A stretch of 6,026 nucleotides of DNA from Alphaproteobacteria bacterium (GTDB lineage Bacteria > Pseudomonadota > Alphaproteobacteria > Puniceispirillales > Puniceispirillaceae): NCBI GenBank assembly GCA_011524805.1, contig WTJO01000043.1:1-6026 (forward strand). The letters are read 5' to 3'. Positions 1-5,431 of the stretch are shown here, piece after piece. The position numbers were made by a program, and so were the translations under genes. The notes beneath the pieces were generated by a model that worked only from the letters and a program-made list of their open reading frames with translations, searched no databases and had not been told where the DNA came from. How positions within the stretch are numbered: position 1 is the first letter of the stretch; the number at the start of each line of letters is the position of its first letter.

Positions 1-2
1 AT

Positions 3-362
3 TCAACTTTGACTACCATTTTATACACGGCCATAGCCGGCTTTGCGTTGATCAGCATACCATTGCCTTTTGTATTTGAGATGCCGGCAAATACAACAGA
101 CCTGCTTCTAATGTGCGTGCTTGCCGTGCTTGCAGCCTGTGGCGAGATTTTGGTGATACGCTCGCTAGAGATTGCACTGGCCGTGGCGGTTGCGCCATTG
201 CATTATACGATTTTGCTGTGGGGAAGCCTGTATGGCTATTTTCTCTTTGGTCATATTGCTGATTTCTGGACATGGGTAGGGGCATTTGTGATCATTGCGT
301 CAGGTCTGTTTACGGTCTATCGTGAATGGATACGAAATCATCAGCTTGCGGCAGGAAAATGA
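3..362 (+). CDS. EamA/RhaT-type (DMT superfamily) permease, C-terminal fragment
   Basis: This is the 3' part of a drug/metabolite-transporter superfamily membrane protein. The frame is open from the first full codon of the window, so the gene begins upstream; the TTG at 9 is inside the gene and is not a credible start. About 119 codons remain and hold four hydrophobic helices, roughly ILYTAIAGFALISIPLPFVF, LLLMCVLAVLAACGEILVI, the stretch around APLHYTILLWGSLYGYFLF, and FWTWVGAFVIIASGLFTVY, then a basic tail (REWIRNH). The motif with Ala-Pro, Tyr and Leu-Trp, followed by a Gly-rich phenylalanine-ending helix and a W-x-x-x-G-A-hydrophobic-A-S-G-L helix, is typical of the second EamA repeat. 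Family members export or import small metabolites across the inner membrane; the substrate cannot be read here. The TGA overlaps the next gene's ATG (ATGA), implying co-transcription and coupling with a sulfur amino-acid gene. Confidence 0.88.
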   Translation, partial: STLTTILYTAIAGFALISIPLPFVFEMPANTTDLLLMCVLAVLAACGEILVIRSLEIALAVAVAPLHYTILLWGSLYGYFLFGHIADFWTWVGAFVIIASGLFTVYREWIRNHQLAAGK

Positions 363-2209
363 CAGCCCCAGAAGACACAACTCCCCATACTGGCAAACAT
401 GCTGGCAAAGATTCTGTCGAACATGCTGGCGAACACGCCGATAGCCAGATAGCGGCGATATTACAACAGACCAAAACCATTGCCGTAATTGGTGCCTCTG
501 ATAACTGGAAGCGCCCCTCATTTTATGTGATGAAATATCTGTTATCACAGGGCTATCAGATAATTCCTGTCAATCCGCGCCTTGCTGGCCAGACGATTTT
601 GGGACAGACCTGTTTTGAGTCTTTGGCCGATATTCCCCAGCAGATAGATATGGTCGATATTTTTAGGCCAGCTTCTGACTGCCCCGATATTGTGGAACAG
701 GCAATATCAATCGGGGCAAAAACAGTCTGGATGCAGATTGGCATTGTCAGCGAGGTCGCTGCATCTCGCGCAACAGAAGCCGGGCTTGATGTGATAATGG
801 ATAAATGCCCGAAAATTGAACATACGCGGCTATCAGGCTTGCTGGGGCTGGGCGGGTTTGCGTCTGGATTCTTATCGTCTCTGCGTCCGGCCGCACCGCC
901 AGTACCACCTGCCAAACGGGACGGAGGGCTGTTTTTCTCGGACAAGCCAGAAACATTGTCGATACATGCCGGTGCGCGTCCAGATGCAGCCACAGGCGCA
1001 CGTCAGGTGCCTGTCTATCATACCGCCGCCTTTGCCTTTGATAATACAGACCACGCTGCCAGCCTGTATGATCTGCAACAGCCGGGAAATATTTATGGCA
1101 GGCTGTCCAACCCGACTACCGCAGTGCTTGAACAGAGGCTGGCATCACTTGATAGCGGCATAGGCGCCTGCTGTGTAGGTTCTGGCCATGCTGCCCAGAT
1201 GGTTGCGCTTTATCCTTTGATGAAGCCGCAGGCAAAAATTATTGCTAGTACACGCCTTTATGGTGGTTCGATTACGCAATTTGCCTTCAGTTTCAAAAAA
1301 TTTGGCTGGGATGTCGCCTTTGTTGATGTGTCTGATGCTGATGCTGTCAAGGCGGCATGTGACGACCCTGATGCTGCGCTACTATTTACTGAATCTCTTG
1401 CCAATCCTGATGGCAACATCTCTGATCTTGAGATGCTGGCCGAGATTGCGCATGCCCGCCAGTTACCGCTTGTTGTTGATAACACCATGGCTACGCCCAT
1501 TTTGTGCCGTCCAAAAGACTGGGGTGCTGATCTGGTGCTATATTCCACTACAAAATTTCTGGCAGGTCATGGGCAGGCGCTAGGGGGTGCGGTGGTTGAT
1601 ACAGGGCTGTATGACTGGAGCAATGGCAGATTTGACTCGTTAAGTATGCCTGATCCAGCCTATCACGGTATCAGCTTTGCAGAAACATTTGGCCCGCTTG
1701 GCTATATTACCTATTGCCATGCCTCTGTATTGCGGGATTTGGGACCTGTGCTGTCACCGCATAATGCATGGCTGACCTTGTTGGGGCTTGAGACGCTGCC
1801 CTTGAGAATGCGCCAGCATATGGAAAACGCAGAACAGGTTGCGCTGTTTCTCTCAAAACATCCGAAAGTCGAGACAGTCTCATGGGCTGGGCTTCCTGCT
1901 TCGCCCTATCATGGGCTTGCTAAAAAATATCTGAATATTGGCGCAGGCTCTGTATTTACGTTTTCTGTTATGGGCGGCATTGAAGCAGGGATGAAGCTGG
2001 TAGAGGGGTGCAATCTGATATCGCATCTTGCCAATATTGGCGATACCAGAAGTCTGATTATTCATCCGGCTTCAACAACCCACAGACAGCTAACCTCAGA
2101 ACAGCGTCAGAAGGCCGGTCTTGGAGACAGCACCTTGCGCCTGTCTGTGGGGCTTGAGCATGCAGATGATATAATCCACGATCTGGACAGTGCGCTGGCG
2201 CGTATCTAG
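359..2209 (+). CDS. metY: Fusion protein: CoA-binding (YccU-like) domain plus O-acetylhomoserine sulfhydrylase (PLP enzyme)
   Basis: The 616-residue product has two parts. Residues about 30-158 are a CoA-binding Rossmann domain of the YccU/COG1832 kind, seen in IAVIGASDNWKRPS (41-54), IIPVNP (68-73), VDMVDIF-like DMVDIF (97-102), VWMQIG (123-128) and DKCPKIEHTRL (148-158). After a Pro-rich linker (about 176-190) comes a full Cys/Met-metabolism PLP domain (about 197-616): ETLSIHAG (198-205), NIYGRLSNPT (244-253), SGHAAQ (275-280), VVDNTMATP (372-380), STTKFLAGHG (396-405) with the PLP lysine K399, and the C-terminal STLRLSVGLE (591-600). Enzymes of this group make homocysteine from O-acetylhomoserine and sulfide. 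The ATG at 359 is chosen because it overlaps the upstream stop and sits just before a short His/Gly-rich leader; an in-frame ATG at 326 would overlap the permease by 37 bases and has no ribosome site. The AGGA at 353-356 is only 2 bases from the ATG. The symbol applies to the C-terminal domain only. The two domains are usually separate, often neighbouring, genes in alphaproteobacteria (from memory). Confidence 0.92.
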   Translation: MTAPEDTTPHTGKHAGKDSVEHAGEHADSQIAAILQQTKTIAVIGASDNWKRPSFYVMKYLLSQGYQIIPVNPRLAGQTILGQTCFESLADIPQQIDMVDIFRPASDCPDIVEQAISIGAKTVWMQIGIVSEVAASRATEAGLDVIMDKCPKIEHTRLSGLLGLGGFASGFLSSLRPAAPPVPPAKRDGGLFFSDKPETLSIHAGARPDAATGARQVPVYHTAAFAFDNTDHAASLYDLQQPGNIYGRLSNPTTAVLEQRLASLDSGIGACCVGSGHAAQMVALYPLMKPQAKIIASTRLYGGSITQFAFSFKKFGWDVAFVDVSDADAVKAACDDPDAALLFTESLANPDGNISDLEMLAEIAHARQLPLVVDNTMATPILCRPKDWGADLVLYSTTKFLAGHGQALGGAVVDTGLYDWSNGRFDSLSMPDPAYHGISFAETFGPLGYITYCHASVLRDLGPVLSPHNAWLTLLGLETLPLRMRQHMENAEQVALFLSKHPKVETVSWAGLPASPYHGLAKKYLNIGAGSVFTFSVMGGIEAGMKLVEGCNLISHLANIGDTRSLIIHPASTTHRQLTSEQRQKAGLGDSTLRLSVGLEHADDIIHDLDSALARI

Positions 2210-2214
2210 CCAGC
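2194..2214. terminator. Weak hairpin at convergent gene ends
   Basis: GCTGGC (2194-2199) and GCCAGC (2209-2214) form a perfect 6-bp stem around a 9-base loop that includes the sulfhydrylase stop codon. It lies where two convergent genes meet with 19 bases between stops, so it could slow polymerase from either side. No T-run follows on either strand, so it is not a canonical intrinsic terminator; it may be chance. Confidence 0.22.
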
Positions 2215-2228
2215 TTACAGCAGAATGC

Positions 2229-2981
2229 CTAATAGGTAGCACGTCCGCCTGACAGATCATATACAGCGCCTGTGCTATATGAGCATCCTTCCGAGCTGAG
2301 AAATTCGACCAGATTGGCAATTTCGTCAACACTGCCCATACGCCCCATCGGAATTTTCGACAGCATATATGCGATATGGGTATCAGCAACATCTTTCAGC
2401 ATTTCTGTGTCGATCACCGCAGGACAGATAACATTCACGCAGATATTGGTGGTTGCCAGTTCCTTGCCCAGACTTTTGGTTAGCCCGATAAGCCCTGCCT
2501 TTGACGCTGAATAGGCAGACGCATTTGGGTTGCCTTCTTTACCGGCGATTGATGCAATATTTACAATCCGGCCGTAATTGGCAGACTGCATCATAGGCAC
2601 AATCGTCTTACAGCAATAAAAAATCCCGTTCAGATTAACATCCATCACCTGATGCCAGACATCATTCGGATAATCTGTGACAGGGGCGGTTGCACCGGCA
2701 ACACCAGCTGCGTTTACCAGCAGCTCAACCCCGCCTAGCGTTTCACCAGCCTGTCTTGCCGCAGCCTCAACTTCGTCAAAATTGCTGACATCCACCTGTT
2801 GATAGCTTACCGTTCCAAGTGATGACAGGCTATTTGCGGCTTGCGACAGTCCGGCTTCATCCAGATCCCACAGGCTGACGGAAGCACCCTGTTCAAGATA
2901 GCGTTTTGCAACCGCATATCCCATACCTCTCGCGCCGCCTGTAACAACAGCCCTGCGGCCTTTCAGATGTGCATTTTCCAT
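2229..2981 (-). CDS. Short-chain dehydrogenase/reductase (FabG-like classical SDR)
   Basis: A complete 250-residue classical SDR, the usual length. The nucleotide-binding motif TGGARGMG is at 14-21, with an acidic residue at the end of the second strand (LWDLD, D39), which usually indicates NAD(H) rather than NADP(H). NAAG is at 90-93, and the catalytic tetrad reads N116, S144, Y157 and K161 (YSASK). The C-terminus ends GAVYDLSGGRATY, a tail I associate with sugar-acid or hydroxy-acid dehydrogenases annotated loosely as 3-oxoacyl-ACP reductase. The ATG at 2981 has a good ribosome site (AAGGA on the minus strand, about 6 bases upstream) lying in the 14-base gap after the enolase-like gene, so it is the third gene of a minus-strand operon. 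It most likely oxidises a secondary alcohol or reduces a ketone in the cytoplasm. The substrate is not determinable; a role in fatty acid synthesis is unlikely given the neighbours. Confidence 0.93.
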   Translation of the reverse strand: MENAHLKGRRAVVTGGARGMGYAVAKRYLEQGASVSLWDLDEAGLSQAANSLSSLGTVSYQQVDVSNFDEVEAAARQAGETLGGVELLVNAAGVAGATAPVTDYPNDVWHQVMDVNLNGIFYCCKTIVPMMQSANYGRIVNIASIAGKEGNPNASAYSASKAGLIGLTKSLGKELATTNICVNVICPAVIDTEMLKDVADTHIAYMLSKIPMGRMGSVDEIANLVEFLSSEGCSYSTGAVYDLSGGRATY

Positions 2982-2995
2982 AAATTATCCTTCTC

Positions 2996-4300
2996 TCATG
3001 CAAAAGATGTTTTATGCCACCATGTCTGTGACAACGGGGTGCCGCCAGCATAATTCTGGCGGCCAATCTGATCCTGAATCCGTAAACACTCATTCCATTT
3101 GACCATACGTTCAGAGCGTTGAAAAGACCCCACCTTTAACTGACCGGCGCCAAGGCCTGTTGCCAGATGGCTTATGGTGCTGTCTTCGCTTTCACCCGAA
3201 CGCGCAGACACGACACTTTGCCAGCCAGCCTCTCTTGCCAGCATAAAGGTATCAATCGCCTCGCTGACTGTACCAATCTGGTTAACCTTCAGCAGCACGG
3301 CATTACAGGCTTTATCAGAGATAGCCTGAGCAACAATATCCCTATTTGTGACAAGATAGTCGTCTCCGATGATCTGCAGCCTGTCTCCAAATTGTGCTGT
3401 AAAGGCTATCATGCCGTCAGTATCATCTTCGGCAAGCGGGTCTTCGATAGATACGATGGGATAGCTGTCAATCCAGCCGCCAAGCGTTGAAATCATCTGC
3501 TCGGTAGTCATTTTTCTATCTTCAAGCGAGAAGTAATATCCGTTGCCGTCTCTAAATTCAGAGGCCGCAATATCCAGCGAGATAACCACATTTTTGCCGG
3601 GTGTTTCACCTGCCTTTTCAATTGCCTTTGTCAGCGTTTCCAGCGCATCCTCATTGCTAGAAAATTCAGGCCACCAGCCACCTTCATCTGCAATTCCGTG
3701 ACGCTTGCCTTTTGATGCCATGATATCGCCTGCGGCAAAATATACCTCGGAGGTGATTTCCATCATCTCGTCAAAATCTGATGCGCCCGGTACCATTATC
3801 ATAAAATCCTGAATATCAACGCGGCCGGCAGCATGGGCACCGCCGCCAAATATCTGGATTTCAGCAAGTGGCAGGCTGGGGACACAATCATATAAATCAG
3901 CAATATGCCGCCATAACGGCGTGCCAGCATTTAGGGCGGCGGTATGCAACGCGGCAAGTGAACACGCCACCAGCGCATTACCGCCTAATACTGTTTTCAT
4001 TGGTGAGGGGTCAAGCCCGATAAGCACATTATCAATCGCTCTCTGATCTGAAATATCCATCCCTGTCAGCCTGTCTGCGATAGGGCCATTTATGCCCGCA
4101 ATGGCCTGTGTGACATTTTTGCCGTTCAGCGCAATGCCGCCATCACGCAAATCAACTGCCTCACGTTTTCCGCGTGATGCGCCAGCAGGGGCAATTGCCC
4201 GACCGGTAATGCCATTATCTAGCGTTATTTCAGCTTCGATTGTCGGCTGGCCACGTGAATCCCACAGGCGTCTGGCATGGACAGTTAAAATAGAAGACAT
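2996..4300 (-). CDS. Enolase-family paralogue with altered active site
   Basis: The 434-residue product aligns over its full length with enolase (phosphopyruvate hydratase, 2-phosphoglycerate to phosphoenolpyruvate). The N-terminal part has LWDSRGQPTIEAEI (12-25) and the Ser42 loop. The barrel has GGGAHA (152-157, H156), DEGG (205-208, E206), SLDIAASEF (241-249, D243), SIEDPLAEDD (284-293, E286), GDDYLVTN (312-319), LLKVNQIGT (336-344, K338), ARSGESED (366-373) and QLKVGS (387-392, K389). Three changes stand out against canonical enolase: the His of S-H-R-S-G is Ala366, the Glu of I-Q-E-F-M-I is Asp165, and the mobile loop reads PAGASRG (38-44) instead of P-S-G-A-S-T-G. The C-terminus is extended (about residues 420-434, with a WWHK motif). 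Metal ligands and the catalytic Lys/Glu pair remain, so it probably acts on a related 2-phospho-hydroxy acid rather than being dead. It is the middle gene of the operon; GAGG lies 8 bases before the ATG. Automatic annotation would call it eno, which I think misleads. Confidence 0.92.
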   Translation of the reverse strand: MSSILTVHARRLWDSRGQPTIEAEITLDNGITGRAIAPAGASRGKREAVDLRDGGIALNGKNVTQAIAGINGPIADRLTGMDISDQRAIDNVLIGLDPSPMKTVLGGNALVACSLAALHTAALNAGTPLWRHIADLYDCVPSLPLAEIQIFGGGAHAAGRVDIQDFMIMVPGASDFDEMMEITSEVYFAAGDIMASKGKRHGIADEGGWWPEFSSNEDALETLTKAIEKAGETPGKNVVISLDIAASEFRDGNGYYFSLEDRKMTTEQMISTLGGWIDSYPIVSIEDPLAEDDTDGMIAFTAQFGDRLQIIGDDYLVTNRDIVAQAISDKACNAVLLKVNQIGTVSEAIDTFMLAREAGWQSVVSARSGESEDSTISHLATGLGAGQLKVGSFQRSERMVKWNECLRIQDQIGRQNYAGGTPLSQTWWHKTSFA

Positions 4301-4320
4301 GGGCTATGCCTCGCAATTAT

Positions 4321-5322
4321 TCAGGATAGATGTTCGCCCAGATTATGACAGAAATCATTCAGATTTGCATATGGAGATTTTATCATCTTCAATGCTATTT
4401 CACGCGTTTTGTGTTGTTGTGCGGGGTGCAGATATTCAACAGGTGACTTTCCGTCAACCCGTGCCAGCATCAAGGCAGGCAGAAGCTGGCAGGTTCGGCG
4501 TTCAAGCTCTTCTGCTGCCTCCCACGCTATAAAGGGGTGATAGCTATCCCAGAAATCCATCACAGCCCGCAGATTGTGCGTCTGTCTGTGAGGCATATGA
4601 ATTGCCTTCAGCACAAGATGATTAAGGAAAAAAGAAATATCAAAACAGGGATCGCCCATGGTGGCACATTCCGCATCCAAGATGACAGGTTCGGCCGCAC
4701 GCAGAAAAATATTTTTGGGGCTGACATCACCGTGAACAAGTATCCGGTCAGCATGATAAAGCCTGTCTGCCATATCAAGCAAGCTTTTGGAAATCTCTGG
4801 ATGACGGGTAGCTGTATAACATAGATAGGGCTCAATTCTTAATGCCCAGAAATCATCCTGATTGTGAAACCCGCTATCATCAAATTCCGGCGTGGCTGAG
4901 CGATTATGGATAGTGCCAATCAGCTTGCCAATTTTTCCTGCCTCAGTGCCTGTATCTGTGCCTGCCAACAGGGCATTTTTATACAGGTAAATATCTTCTG
5001 CTTCTAAATAGGCCATTGCAAAGCCCTGTAATGTATCACTAAATCCAAATAGGCGGATAGCGTTGTGGGGCAGTGTTTCTGCGGCGAAAGAAAGCCAGTT
5101 ATATTCCGCCATATTCCGGTGCGTAGGTGCAAACCAGTCAGCCTCGACCTTTAATTTGGGCAGGGCAAATTTCACACACCATGTGCTATTATCTGTGTCT
5201 ATGCGGGCAATATCACTTGCCACACCGCCGCTCAGAGGCTGAACAGTGATTTTGGTATCTGCTGAAATGAGATGTAATTCTGCCAGCAATGCACGGCATT
5301 TTTGAGATAAGGTATTAGACAT
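4321..5322 (-). CDS. Aminoglycoside phosphotransferase (APH)-fold small-molecule kinase
   Basis: A 333-residue protein with the APH/choline kinase fold (PF01636 type). The N-lobe has a nucleotide loop LSGGVASDIARID (30-42), the likely ATP lysine K51 (CVKFAL) and an AEYNWL helix with E73. The C-lobe holds the catalytic loop LVHGDVSPKNIFL (195-207; D199 base, N204 metal ligand) and ILDAECATMGDPCFDISFFL (214-233) with metal ligand D216. A third conserved-looking block, LARVDGKSPVEYL, is at 286-298. The wording around DAEC and FFLNHLVLK recalls methylthioribose kinase and unassigned rhizobial phosphotransferases more than drug-resistance APHs, so a metabolic ATP-dependent kinase is the best call; antibiotic resistance is unlikely. 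It is the first gene of the operon: 20 bases separate its stop from the enolase-like start. No clear Shine-Dalgarno precedes the ATG at 5322. The substrate is presumably processed by the two genes downstream. Confidence 0.88.
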   Translation of the reverse strand: MSNTLSQKCRALLAELHLISADTKITVQPLSGGVASDIARIDTDNSTWCVKFALPKLKVEADWFAPTHRNMAEYNWLSFAAETLPHNAIRLFGFSDTLQGFAMAYLEAEDIYLYKNALLAGTDTGTEAGKIGKLIGTIHNRSATPEFDDSGFHNQDDFWALRIEPYLCYTATRHPEISKSLLDMADRLYHADRILVHGDVSPKNIFLRAAEPVILDAECATMGDPCFDISFFLNHLVLKAIHMPHRQTHNLRAVMDFWDSYHPFIAWEAAEELERRTCQLLPALMLARVDGKSPVEYLHPAQQHKTREIALKMIKSPYANLNDFCHNLGEHLS

Positions 5323-5334
5323 TGACGTTCATAT

Positions 5335-5355
5335 TTATCGTGTTAGCAATTATCG
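5335..5355. repeat. Direct repeat TTATCG in the divergent intergenic region
   Basis: TTATCG occurs at 5335-5340 and again at 5350-5355, spaced 15 bases start to start. The copies lie just downstream of the predicted minus-strand start and upstream of the plus-strand promoter, a location suitable for an operator. Six-base repeats are weak evidence. Confidence 0.2.
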
Positions 5356-5365
5356 AAATGTGGCT

Positions 5366-5395
5366 ATTATTGGCAGGTGAGATAATCTTAGGCAA
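5366..5395 (-). promoter_or_regulatory. Candidate promoter for the kinase, enolase-like, SDR operon
   Basis: Read on the minus strand, TTGCCT (5395-5390) and AATAAT (5371-5366) are separated by 18 bases, matching a sigma-70 promoter at 4 of 6 and 5 of 6 positions. Transcription would start near 5359, giving a leader of about 37 bases to the ATG at 5322. Found by eye; short motifs like this occur by chance in AT-rich intergenic DNA. Confidence 0.33.
5378..5386 (+). promoter_or_regulatory. Candidate extended -10 promoter for the SGNH hydrolase
   Basis: TGAGATAAT at 5378-5386 is an extended -10 element (TG, one base, then GATAAT with 5 of 6 matches). No good -35 is present at the expected 17 bases, which an extended -10 can tolerate. 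The start would lie near 5393, about 39 bases before the GTG start codon. It overlaps the minus-strand promoter candidate, so the two directions could compete. Confidence 0.28.
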
Positions 5396-5420
5396 GCGGC
5401 CTGATGAAACTTTATAAAAA

Positions 5421-5426
5421 AGGAAG
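5421..5426 (+). promoter_or_regulatory. Ribosome binding site fixing the GTG start of the SGNH hydrolase
   Basis: AGGAAG ends 5 bases before GTG at 5432. The ATG at 5428 is in another frame and stops after nine codons, so the Shine-Dalgarno and the immediate KRILIFGDS motif together select GTG. Confidence 0.7.
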
Positions 5427-5431
5427 TATGT

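Noticed and set aside
326..358. Longer start for the fusion protein at ATG 326.
   Set aside because: It adds eleven residues overlapping the permease gene, has no Shine-Dalgarno, and the ATG at 359 makes the typical ATGA overlap.
556..993. A 145-codon open frame on the minus strand opposite the CoA-binding domain.
   Set aside because: It lies wholly inside a well-supported gene, has a low-complexity Pro/Ser-rich product with no domain motif, and no ribosome site context.
4092..4532. A 146-codon plus-strand open frame spanning the gap between the enolase-like and kinase genes.
   Set aside because: It is antisense to two genes with clear family motifs, and its product shows no recognisable domain.
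4321..5322. Antibiotic-resistance aminoglycoside phosphotransferase.
   Set aside because: Motifs and the metabolic operon context point to a small-molecule metabolic kinase; nothing mobile lies nearby.
5413..5418. TATAAA as a -10 box for the SGNH hydrolase.
   Set aside because: The transcript would start inside or after the ribosome binding site at 5421-5426, leaving no usable leader.
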